Source: Molanna angustata (lineage: Eukaryota; Arthropoda; Insecta; Trichoptera; Molannidae). Taken from it: 64,000 nt of DNA. This document shows, piece after piece, positions 1 through 9,023 of the stretch. The first letter of the stretch is position 1. Each line of letters begins with the position of its first letter. Where the stretch lies: positions 5,477,201 to 5,541,200 of the forward strand of contig OY754982.1 in NCBI GenBank assembly GCA_963576475.1, written 5' to 3'. The position numbers were made by a program, and so were the translations under genes. Under the pieces are notes generated by a model. It saw only the letters and a list, made by a program, of their open reading frames with translations, made no database searches and was not told the DNA's origin.

Positions 1-2148
1 ATGAATTTTCGAAGTTTGGCATTCGATGCAGTTGTTCACAACATTTTTTACTGTTTTGTCAATGTTGGGCCAAATATATTTATGTTTTAATAACTTTGCT
101 GTTGTTTTTACTCCGGGGTGACTTAATTTATGTACTGATAGTATTACTTCTTCTCGCATTGTGATTGGTACATATGGTCGTAACGTGTTGGTTGAGATGT
201 CACACCATAACATTTTGTTAGTGTTAGGTATTGAGATTTTCTTTAGTGATAGAGATGAATTTTCCTGCATTTTCTTGAGCTCTTTGTCTGTGAGTTGTTC
301 TCTTGCCATTTTAATATAGTCGATGTTTGATGTTATTTCTATCTCTTCGATTCTTGATAGAGTATCTGCGACTATGTTTTCTTCGCCTGATATGTGTTTG
401 ATGCGCGTGGTGAATTGACTTATATAATCCAGCTGTCTTTCTTGTCTAGGAGAGTTGAGCTTGATTTTATTAAAGGCGAAAATTAACGGTTTGTGGTCGG
501 TGATTATTACAAAGTTTCTTCCTTCTATTTGTGGTCTGAAATATTTAATCGCCTCGTAGATGGCGGTGAGTTCTCGGTCATACGTACTGTATTTTTCTTG
601 TGCGCTATTAAATTTTCTGGAGAAAAATGATATAGGTTGCCAGCTGTTATCCGTTTTTTGTTGAAGTGCTGCGCCCATGGCGTGATCTGATGCGTCGACC
701 ATTATTGCTATCTCTGCCGAGGAGTTTATGTGTACGAGTAGTGCGGCTTGTGTCAAATCTTGCTTACATTTGTCGAACGCTTTTTTTAATTCAGTTGTCC
801 ATTGTAGTTTTCTTTTGTCATTTTTGGTGTACCCTTTTAATTGGTCGAATAATATTTTTTGCGTTTCGGCTGCGTTTGGCAAAAATTTTCTATAAAAATT
901 TAGCATGCCCATGAAACGTCGGAGTCCTTTTGCGTCCTTTGGGGGTTCAATTTTTATTATTGCTTCCACTTTTTCTGGTATTGGTGTACTTCCGTTTTTG
1001 TTGATTCGGTAACCCAAAAAGTGCACTTCTTCTACGCCGAATTTGCATTTATCCTGGTTGATAATTAATCCGTTTTCGGATAATCTTTCGAAAAGTTTGT
1101 CGAGATGCTTCTCATGCTCGTTTATGTTTCTGGAGGCGACCAGAATGTCATCAATGTACGTGAAGACGTATTCTAGGTCCCTTGTTATGTTATGTAGATG
1201 TCGTTGAAATGTTTGTGCGGCGTTGGACAGTCCTGGTGGCATTTTCGTGAATTCATACAGTCCAAATGGCGTTAGTAGGGCGGTTTTTTGGATGTCTTCT
1301 TCTTCCATGTTTATTTGGTTATATGCTCTTGAGAGGTCTATTTTAGTGAATATTTTTGCATCGTGTAGTTTATGTGAGAAGTCTTGAAGTTGTGGAATCG
1401 GGTACTTGTCCGGTTTTGTTATTGAATTTAGGCGTCGGTAATCTCCACACATTCTATAATTTCCATCTGGCTTTTTTACCATATGCAAAGGGCTTGACCA
1501 ATTGCTTTTCGAAGGGCGACATATTCCCTGTTCGATCATATATGCGAATTCCTTTTTTGCTATTTCTAATTGTAATGGGTTGAGCCTTCTCATTTTGGTT
1601 GTGACGGGTGGTCCTCTGGTTTGAATGTGATGAGTAATATTTGTTTTTGATCCTTTTTGTGCCATATCTGCTCTTGTTAAACTTGGGTATTTTCGTATAA
1701 TTTTTTGGAATTTTGATGTTGACTGTACTGTTGCTATGTCTATAACACTTGTTCTATAGACGGTTCCTTTGCTTGTCAACCCTGTTTTTTTATCAATGAG
1801 TAATTTTCTTTTTAAGTCCACCAATATATCATAATTGGTTAAGAAATCTGCCCCTATGATCGGCTTGGTTACGTCGGCGACTATAAATTTCCATTTGTGA
1901 TTCCGGCGTAATCCGAGATTTAAGTTGATAATTCGGTGTCCATATGAAGGTATTATTGTTCCATTTGCTGCATAAATAGGAGTGATGATACTGTCTGTAG
2001 CGATGGTTGCCTTGTCGTTTTTTAGGTATCTTGGTATGATGCTTATTTCGGCTCCTGTGTCGATAAGGTATTGCACGCCCGTGATTATATCTGGTAGAAA
2101 GAGACGATGCTTCATTTGCGACGGTGTTGTCTCACACACCTGTCGCAT
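1..2148 (-). CDS. Gypsy A pol polyprotein (protease-RT-RNase H-integrase, C-terminus cut off)
   Basis: Retrotransposon polyprotein that would mature, copy and integrate the element. The frame is open from 2166 to the window edge with no stop. Visible in order: protease with Leu-Ile-Asp-Thr-Gly-Ala near 2070; RT with the palm motif Tyr-Ile-Asp-Asp near 1155; RNase H with Val-Asp-Ala-Ser-Asp near 700; and the start of the integrase zinc region (His...His...Cys-x2-Cys) close to position 1. It lies in the -1 frame relative to gag. The first ATG (2148) is four bases past the gag TAA, so reinitiation or a -1 frameshift could make it. Family assignment is firm; the start is a choice, with a second in-frame ATG at 2115. 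Confidence 0.85.
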   Translation of the reverse strand, partial: MRQVCETTPSQMKHRLFLPDIITGVQYLIDTGAEISIIPRYLKNDKATIATDSIITPIYAANGTIIPSYGHRIINLNLGLRRNHKWKFIVADVTKPIIGADFLTNYDILVDLKRKLLIDKKTGLTSKGTVYRTSVIDIATVQSTSKFQKIIRKYPSLTRADMAQKGSKTNITHHIQTRGPPVTTKMRRLNPLQLEIAKKEFAYMIEQGICRPSKSNWSSPLHMVKKPDGNYRMCGDYRRLNSITKPDKYPIPQLQDFSHKLHDAKIFTKIDLSRAYNQINMEEEDIQKTALLTPFGLYEFTKMPPGLSNAAQTFQRHLHNITRDLEYVFTYIDDILVASRNINEHEKHLDKLFERLSENGLIINQDKCKFGVEEVHFLGYRINKNGSTPIPEKVEAIIKIEPPKDAKGLRRFMGMLNFYRKFLPNAAETQKILFDQLKGYTKNDKRKLQWTTELKKAFDKCKQDLTQAALLVHINSSAEIAIMVDASDHAMGAALQQKTDNSWQPISFFSRKFNSAQEKYSTYDRELTAIYEAIKYFRPQIEGRNFVIITDHKPLIFAFNKIKLNSPRQERQLDYISQFTTRIKHISGEENIVADTLSRIEEIEITSNIDYIKMAREQLTDKELKKMQENSSLSLKKISIPNTNKMLWCDISTNTLRPYVPITMREEVILSVHKLSHPGVKTTAKLLKHKYIWPNIDKTVKNVVNNCIECQTSKIH

Positions 2149-2150
2149 TT

Positions 2151-3158
2151 TTAGTTTTCCGGATGGTTATAGGTGCAAGGCTGTCGACAGTATTTTGCTT
2201 GACTTCCATATTTTTGATGTGGTATACATATATCCAGCGGCTTGACGTTATCGTTATTATTATTACGCATTTGCTGATAGTTATTATTATTATTATTTGG
2301 CATTTGTTGGAAGTTATTGTTATTATAATTGTATTTAAAATTGCGTTTGTTTTGCCGATTATAATTATTATTATATTTTTGATATCTATTTGGGCTTGTG
2401 GATCTTGATCTTGAATGGTCGCGTTGATTATTTCTGTAGGATGGTCTTGATTGCCTCTGTTGAATTTCAAGTCCCATTATTTTGTCGGTTAGCATTTGTA
2501 TTTGTTGCTGCATTGTACAAAGTAGGTTTACTGTGCTTTGGTTGCTTGTTGCTGAGTTGCTCAATGAAGAAGTTGATGGTAGGTTTACTGCTTGAACGTC
2601 AGTTCTACTGTTGACTTCCATTATTCTGTCTGCTGTTGTGGCTAGTACTGTGACGTCATCTGTATTAATGGCTGAAATTATTTCTTGTATACGATGAGGT
2701 AGTCGTTCTATCCATAATCTTGTAATTAACGTGTTGTTATTTAATGTTGGTCCAGCTAGGCTTTTCATCCTTCGCAATAGTTCTGATGGTGTCTTGTCTC
2801 CTAATTGTATTCCATGGAGTAATTGCGTGAGTCTTCTCTCTTCAGACTCTTGTAGACGGTTCAGAAGTGTGAGTTTGAGGTTTTTGTATTTATCCATACT
2901 TGGCGGAAATTGTATGACGTCAGCGACGCATGACATGGTTTCTGGATCTAATGCGGCTAATACATGATTATATTTGGATTCATCCTTAGTTATTCTTGCG
3001 TTTGAAAATTGGGCTTCTATGGTGAAAAACCATAATTGTATCTGATGTCTCCATACGCTTGGCAATTTGATGTTTGTTGAATAAATTTCGGTTGCTTGGT
3101 CTTGTGACGATTGTTCTGTATTTTCTTTGTCCATGATGTTCATTTTATCGTATAACAT
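2151..3158 (-). CDS. Gypsy A gag protein with CHCC motif
   Basis: Retrotransposon capsid/nucleocapsid protein of 335 residues that would package element RNA in the cytoplasm. The N-terminal half has the pattern of Ty3/gypsy capsids (PSVWRHQIQLWFFTIEAQF near residue 35, then helices with RLQESEERRLTQLL). The C-terminal third is very rich in Asn, Arg, Gln and Tyr, as expected of an RNA-binding tail, and part of it is encoded by an AAT/AAC-rich stretch (2240-2380). Near the end is C-x2-H-x9-C-x3-C, the unusual CHCC knuckle of CsRn1 elements rather than the usual CCHC. It ends in TAA at 2151, just upstream of pol. It is homologous to the gag at 12125-12976 but divergent. Confidence 0.85.
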   Translation of the reverse strand: MLYDKMNIMDKENTEQSSQDQATEIYSTNIKLPSVWRHQIQLWFFTIEAQFSNARITKDESKYNHVLAALDPETMSCVADVIQFPPSMDKYKNLKLTLLNRLQESEERRLTQLLHGIQLGDKTPSELLRRMKSLAGPTLNNNTLITRLWIERLPHRIQEIISAINTDDVTVLATTADRIMEVNSRTDVQAVNLPSTSSLSNSATSNQSTVNLLCTMQQQIQMLTDKIMGLEIQQRQSRPSYRNNQRDHSRSRSTSPNRYQKYNNNYNRQNKRNFKYNYNNNNFQQMPNNNNNNYQQMRNNNNDNVKPLDICIPHQKYGSQAKYCRQPCTYNHPEN

Positions 3159-5072
3159 TTGATGTGAGTTATATTCTTCAAGTTGTATTACAGTTTATAA
3201 ATATAAATAAAAATAAAAAAAAAAATATTATAACTATTTTTTTTAGAAAATAAAAAATAAAAATATTCTTATAGTTGTTTTAAACTAAAATATAATTTTT
3301 TGTGTTTTATTTATTATGATATTATCAGTATATTATAATTGAAGTTGCTTTGTTTTAATTGTATGAATTTTAAATTGTAAATATTTTTAGAGTTTATTTT
3401 TGTTCGATGCTTATAAGGTCTCTTGTTTGTGGACGTTCCTATACGTATATATGTTTGTTGTTATTGTGATTAGGTAACTATATTTAAAAAAAAATTTAAA
3501 AAAATAATTTATTTTTTATTTAATATATTCAGCGTAAAGTATTTAAATGCTTTGTTTTTAAATAGGATATAATTTTTTATTAAATTTAAATGTATATTTG
3601 ATTTAATAATTTAAAATGAATAAATGTTTAAACGTTTTTAATGTGAAATAAAAGTACAAGTTATGTATATATTATCAATGAGATATATTATATTACGTTT
3701 CGCTGGCTAACAAATGTTGGTGGCGAATAGTCCTAGATTCATGCGTGATTCGTCGCGGTGTTAGATTTTGGTATTTCGTATTTACGTCCACGTACCCGGT
3801 ATTGTCTCGGTGTACAGTATCGCGGAGTGGAATATATTTTTCGATGATGTTTACTCGATATTTCTATAGATTATTAAATTATGTTATGATTTCGTATTTA
3901 ATATTCGTTTTTTTATACTTTTGTTAATATGACTGCGTTCGTACTTTATTATTATTCGATATAATATTTCTATTTTATTTTAAAATAAATATTTTTGTTA
4001 CATTTACATTTATTATCTTTCTTATTTTTTGTTTCAAATGTGCACGGCACTGTACGCTCAATGGAATATGATTATTGTATGTACTTCGAATATATTTAAT
4101 GTTTCGTTTCGAGCTTCGATTTCGTGATTTTTTGTGGAGAATATTTTTATTATTATTACCTCGGTTACATATTTTAAATTTACACTATAGGATTCTACCT
4201 ATTTCATAAGTAGGTATCAGATAATGTATTCCGATTGATGTTCGGGAAGATATTATTATTGTAATTTTTTACAGGATATTTTTTTTTGGATATATTTTTA
4301 CTACCGCAAAATAATATTAAAAATAATATTTTTGGTTAATTTTGTTACATGTTTTTATTATCGCGATAAAAATGTGCGCGTCATGGTAAACAAGTTTTTT
4401 TGTGACATTTTTTAGACAATAATTTTATTTTACATTCCGTGTAACATTTATGCGTTATTTTTAAGCAATAATACTAAAATTTATTTACCTACGTATTTAC
4501 TTTACAGGTTAATAATTTGTCTTGTAGGTATTTAAAAATAAGGATTTTACGTGAATTTTTAGATAGATATTTTATTTTTATTTCTGCAATGATTTTATGT
4601 TACTGCAAATGAATTTACTTTGGCTTTTTTAAATAATAAAATGTGGTTTTTACTTATCTTTTTATGCGTGCTGTTTTTGCGCATAATACATGCTTCTTTA
4701 GGTTCTTTATTTTTATATTTTTATCTTTTTTAAATCTCCTTTAGTTTTTTTTGGTATTCCTTCCGTTATTTTACCTCCGTTTGGTAGTTTTTTTGGTCCG
4801 TTTTAGCGTAGTATTAGGTGTTTATTTGATAGTTTGACTCTAATTATAATTCAAGATTGGTATATACTTCAATAATTGACTATTAAATAATTTAAATAAA
4901 ATAGATCGATGAATGCGCGGAATCGAAATGTGAGTCGAGCAGAGTGACGATCTACCGCTGGCCTTGGTTAAACTGAACGACGGGAACGTGATGTGCAGGA
5001 TCTTAAATAGCCGGCCGACGTCCCCCTACTCCTTGAAGTGGGTGGTCAACTCGGCTGGTTGCACCCGCTACA
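3159..5072 (-). repeat. AT-rich leader and probable 5' LTR of gypsy A
   Basis: No coding sequence is seen here. The stretch is very AT-rich up to about 4890, then more balanced. On the minus strand the likely LTR begins with TGTAGCGGG at 5072 and has a TATTTAAG box near 5006, about 65 bases inside. The inner LTR boundary and a primer-binding site were not found, so LTR length is unknown. The matching 3' LTR would lie outside the window. Confidence 0.4.
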
Positions 5073-5115
5073 CTTATTACTGTTTTTTATTATCTCTGTT
5101 TTATTTACTCTTTAA

Positions 5116-7959
5116 ATGACTCTCACAATTTATTACCAAAATGTTAGAGGCCTACGTACTAAAACAAATACCTTTCTTCAAAATTCATCCTCTAATGACT
5201 TTGATGTTTATGCACTGACGGAAACATGGCTTACGGATGGTATTATCGATTGTGAACTTTTTGATTCTCGGTATATCGTCCATAGACGGGACCGATCTTA
5301 CGATTCAACAGGTCAACGTCTGGGAGGAGGTGTACTATTAGCGGTTCGTTGTGATCTTTCTGCTCAAGTTCGACCCAATTTTCAATCTCGTGCTGAAGAT
5401 GTTTGGATCTCACTTAACTCGAACACTCGTTCTAATTCTAGTTTACACGTTTGCTGTGTATATATTCCTAAGGGACCTACTTATCTTATTCACATGGAAA
5501 GCTTCCTCAATAAGTTATCCAGATTAACTTTGGACTACCCGTGTGATAATTTTCTTGTTTTGGGTGATTTTAATATTCCTGAAATTACTTGGTTAAAGCA
5601 CAATAACAATATATTTCTTTCTCCACTTGTTGTGTCCTCTCCGGTCAGTGCTTTGTTTATTGACAACATTAATTTTGCTGGACTAAATCAATTTAATTCT
5701 GTCACTAACTCTAACAATCGTATTCTTGATCTTGTCCTGTGTAACAAATTTGTCCAGGTCTCTGCCTGTGACGATCCTGTCATTGATGAAGACTCTCACC
5801 ATAAATCACTGACTGTAACAATTTCTTTTTCTAGTCCACCTGTGCTGGTTGGTGAAAGAAGATTCGTGCATATTTTTAAACGTGGGGATTACGAAATGAT
5901 TAATTTAGCACTTAGTAAAATTAACTGGGTGAATGTACTCTCACATTGCAACATTGACTCCGCTATTGATAAATTTTATTCTATTCTATATGACTTAATT
6001 GATACCTATATACCAAGAAAACTCTCCGCAAATTCTAAATACCCACCTTGGTATAATTCAGCTTTAATTAAAATCACTAAAGAAAAATACAGTTTTTTTA
6101 GAAAATATAAATTATCCAAAAACCCTTTAGACTACTTGACTTTCTCACTTCTTCGAAAACGTCACAAAACTCTCAGCCGTGAATGCTATAATAAATTTAT
6201 TTCAGAAACCGAGAATGCTATCTCAATCGATCCCTCGCACATATGGAAATATATTAAATTAACATCCAATTCACATGCCATACCTAGCACTATGCAGTTT
6301 ATGGATAGAAAAGAGCATCACGGGCAAGGAATATCTAATCTATTCTCAGATTATTTCAGCTCCGTTTTTGACAATGCTTCTCTAGGTCAGAATTCACTTT
6401 GTCACGATATGAACAACTATGCTGGGAATATTGATGATGTTAGTATCAACCAAGCATCCACATTGAGATATCTGCTTAAAATCGATCTAAAGAAGGGAGC
6501 TGGTCCGGACAATATCCCCCCATATTTCATTTTCATGTGTGCTAATAATCTATGCACCCCCCTATCTTATCTATTTCGTAGATCACTTAATGAGGGCACA
6601 ATGCCACTACGTTGGAAGCAAGCATTTGTTTCACCTGTTTTCAAGTCTGGCGACAAGGCAGATGTAAAAAATTATAGACCGATTTCCAAACTATGCATTT
6701 TCAGTAAAATATTCGAAAAAATAATATATGACCAATTGTTCCCAGCCTTAAAGCCATTTTTGAATTCCAACCAGCATGGCTTTGTAAGTGGTCGCTCTAC
6801 TGTTACCAATCTTGTATCTTTTCTTGAATTTCTCCACGAAAAAATGGATAGTAAAACACAGGTGGATGCAATCTACACTGACTATAGTAAGGCGTTTGAT
6901 AAGGTTGTTCATAGCACATTGCTTGAAAAACTTTATCGAATCGGTATTCACGGTGACTTGTATAGATGGTTTTCTTCTTACATCTCCAATAGAAATCAGG
7001 CTGTGGTAGTCGGTGGATTTAAGTCAAGTTGGGTTCGTGTTACTTCAGGTGTCCCTCAGGGTTCCTTGTTGGGGCCTCTGCTTTTTAATATTTATATAAA
7101 TGATATTTCAAATTGCTTTCTGTTCTCTCATGTTTTACTTTTTGCCGATGACATGAAAATTTTTGCTTGTGTGAAAAGTGTTGAGGATTGTCAGAACATT
7201 CAAAATGATCTAAATCGCCTTGACCTATATTGTAAACACCATAACCTGAAGATCAATACTGATAAATGCTTTGCTATCCGGTTCACCAGAAACCGGAATA
7301 TTGTTAATTATACTTATAAACTTAACAACCATCCTATTACTATAACCACTGAAATAAAAGACCTAGGCATCAAGTTGGATGGTAAATTACTCCTGGACAA
7401 GCACATAGATAATATCACCTCCAAAGCATCCAAAATGCTGGGATATGTTCTCCGTTTGTGCAGACAATTTAATAATATCTCTACCTTTAAAACTCTGTAC
7501 TTCGTATATGTTCGTAGCATTGTTGAATACGCATCTCAAGTCTGGTCTCCCTCATATGCCATATACAAGATCAGAGTTGAAAGGCTGCAAAAGAAATTTC
7601 TCAGATATCTTGACTTTCGTGCGCACAGAGACCACATTAGTAACTCTGATTCCTTAAAGCATTACAAAATTACATCACTCGAGAGCCGCAGAACTATAGC
7701 AGATGCTATATTTTTATTCAAAATTGCAAACTCAACGGTTGACTGCCCTGATCTGCTAGAACGCTTGACTCTGAGAGTGCCAACAAGACCGACTAGACTG
7801 ACTGACCTATTTTACCTCCCCATTTGTAACACTAATGCCAGACAGAATTCTTTCATATACCGCACTTCCCATTTTTATAACTCCAACATTAGTGATGCAG
7901 ACCTTTTTAACTCCCCATTGATTATGGTAAAGAATAGATTATTAGGTACTCTAATATAA
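5116..7959 (+). CDS. LINE ORF2: APE endonuclease and reverse transcriptase, intact
   Basis: Protein of 947 residues expected to nick target DNA and prime reverse transcription there. The N-terminal APE-type endonuclease shows YYQNVRGLRTK (residues 6-16), LTETWL near 34-39, GGGVLLAV near 73 and GDFNIP near 155. RT motifs follow: NYRPIS, QHGFVSGRST, TDYSKAFD near 592, SGVPQGSLLGP near 639 and FADDM near 677. A C-terminal domain ends at a TAA. The frame has no internal stop or shift, unlike the related LINEs at 36387, 52886 and 55880. The ATG at 5116 leaves only four residues before the usual N-terminal motif. Closest group by motifs is Jockey/CR1; clade not certain. Confidence 0.88.
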   Translation: MTLTIYYQNVRGLRTKTNTFLQNSSSNDFDVYALTETWLTDGIIDCELFDSRYIVHRRDRSYDSTGQRLGGGVLLAVRCDLSAQVRPNFQSRAEDVWISLNSNTRSNSSLHVCCVYIPKGPTYLIHMESFLNKLSRLTLDYPCDNFLVLGDFNIPEITWLKHNNNIFLSPLVVSSPVSALFIDNINFAGLNQFNSVTNSNNRILDLVLCNKFVQVSACDDPVIDEDSHHKSLTVTISFSSPPVLVGERRFVHIFKRGDYEMINLALSKINWVNVLSHCNIDSAIDKFYSILYDLIDTYIPRKLSANSKYPPWYNSALIKITKEKYSFFRKYKLSKNPLDYLTFSLLRKRHKTLSRECYNKFISETENAISIDPSHIWKYIKLTSNSHAIPSTMQFMDRKEHHGQGISNLFSDYFSSVFDNASLGQNSLCHDMNNYAGNIDDVSINQASTLRYLLKIDLKKGAGPDNIPPYFIFMCANNLCTPLSYLFRRSLNEGTMPLRWKQAFVSPVFKSGDKADVKNYRPISKLCIFSKIFEKIIYDQLFPALKPFLNSNQHGFVSGRSTVTNLVSFLEFLHEKMDSKTQVDAIYTDYSKAFDKVVHSTLLEKLYRIGIHGDLYRWFSSYISNRNQAVVVGGFKSSWVRVTSGVPQGSLLGPLLFNIYINDISNCFLFSHVLLFADDMKIFACVKSVEDCQNIQNDLNRLDLYCKHHNLKINTDKCFAIRFTRNRNIVNYTYKLNNHPITITTEIKDLGIKLDGKLLLDKHIDNITSKASKMLGYVLRLCRQFNNISTFKTLYFVYVRSIVEYASQVWSPSYAIYKIRVERLQKKFLRYLDFRAHRDHISNSDSLKHYKITSLESRRTIADAIFLFKIANSTVDCPDLLERLTLRVPTRPTRLTDLFYLPICNTNARQNSFIYRTSHFYNSNISDADLFNSPLIMVKNRLLGTLI

Positions 7960-8003
7960 TCCTAGATACTCATGCTGATAAGTTGGGTTCATCACATAAA
8001 GGT

Positions 8004-8072
8004 TCACACACATACTCATACACTCCCACACACACCCACACATACACATACTCACACACACACACACTCCCC
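8004..8072 (+). repeat. CA-rich simple sequence in LINE 3' UTR
   Basis: Imperfect CACACA/CACTC repeat just after the LINE ORF2 stop. No coding function seen. Confidence 0.7.
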
Positions 8073-8145
8073 ACTCACATGTCACATATCTGATTATTTA
8101 CTGTTTTCTTTTTTTCTCCTACACTACATAAATATATAAATGGTA

Positions 8146-8456
8146 TGGAGATAGGTGGGGTGAAGGGTGTTAATTAGTTCGTAAAGGAATGGGTAAATAA
8201 TTATATTCGTTACCACGATGTGCGCGGCGGGTGCGTGCGACTCTTGACCGGACAAGACTGACTCTCCTCAGGCTGACTGGAAGACGGCTGGAACTGGCGA
8301 TGATGTCATCGTTCCTCCGACTGCCTGAAGGTTCCGTGATGTACTTATGTCGGTCTTGTTACTACCAGAGATGCGGGGAATCCCGTAGAAATCTTTGGTG
8401 TCGCCAAAAGATGTGGTGACGCGATATAAGTAACAATATATGTATGTCCCCACATC
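8146..8456 (-). repeat. 3' LTR of gypsy B
   Basis: Direct repeat of 13285-13595, no mismatch found by eye. It sits downstream of pol in element orientation, so it is the 3' LTR. A short open frame inside it occurs in both copies and is not treated as a gene. Confidence 0.9.
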
Positions 8457-8467
8457 ACTCCCCTCCC
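8457..8467 (-). other. Polypurine tract of gypsy B
   Basis: On the minus strand GGGAGGGGAGT directly abuts the 3' LTR, the position expected for the second-strand primer of an LTR retrotransposon. Confidence 0.7.
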
Positions 8468-9023
8468 AGTGACGAAGTCGCGATGTAAGAAAAATGTCTT
8501 TCGCATAAAGTTCACAAAACTGTCTTAAAAAGTTATATTGTTCACAAACACATAAATGTAAGTACACATAGTTCACAAATATTACAATTGTCTGTAATGT
8601 TAAAAAAAAACAAATGTTTGTAATAATTTAGCCTAATACGGCTCTGTATAGTTAAACATCTCAAGTGCGATGATATAATATGGCATATTGTGTTGATGTT
8701 TTGCGTTATAGGTATAAGTCACTGGGTCGAACATAAAAAATGAGTTCTAAGGATGTCATGTAAACTTGAAAAGTCATAAAAAATTCACCATGTATTAGGT
8801 ATTTAATCATAAATTTACACAATGGGGTATTGTCCTGATGACTTCATATACGTACTACCATTAGGAAACAGATGATTTTTATATGAAATATGAAATCACT
8901 CGGCTGGCTTGTGAAAATATGCTGTGTATAATAAACCCAGTTGTTTTCTTTTATGAAAATAAGCACGTATATAGTGAATGCCTATGTGCTTGTTGCTAAC
9001 TGAATGATTTTATGTTACCAGTG
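8468..9023 (-). other. Non-coding 3' region of gypsy B
   Basis: About 550 bases between the pol stop and the polypurine tract. No open frame of note; no env-like gene seen. Confidence 0.6.

Larger units (their letters stand above)
1..5072 (-). mobile_element. Ty3/gypsy retrotransposon A (CsRn1-like), 3' end outside window
   Basis: A minus-strand LTR retrotransposon: probable 5' LTR and leader (5072 to 3159), gag (3158 to 2151) and pol (from about 2148 to the window edge). The gag CHCC motif and the order protease, RT, RNase H, integrase fit Ty3/gypsy, CsRn1 group. The rest of integrase and the 3' LTR lie outside the window. Both reading frames are open as far as visible, so the copy could be young. 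It abuts the LINE that starts near 5077. Confidence 0.8.

Noticed and set aside
8231..8419. 62-residue open frame present twice (also 13370-13558)
   Set aside because: It lies wholly inside the two gypsy B LTRs and is duplicated only because the LTRs are. No protein family is recognised.
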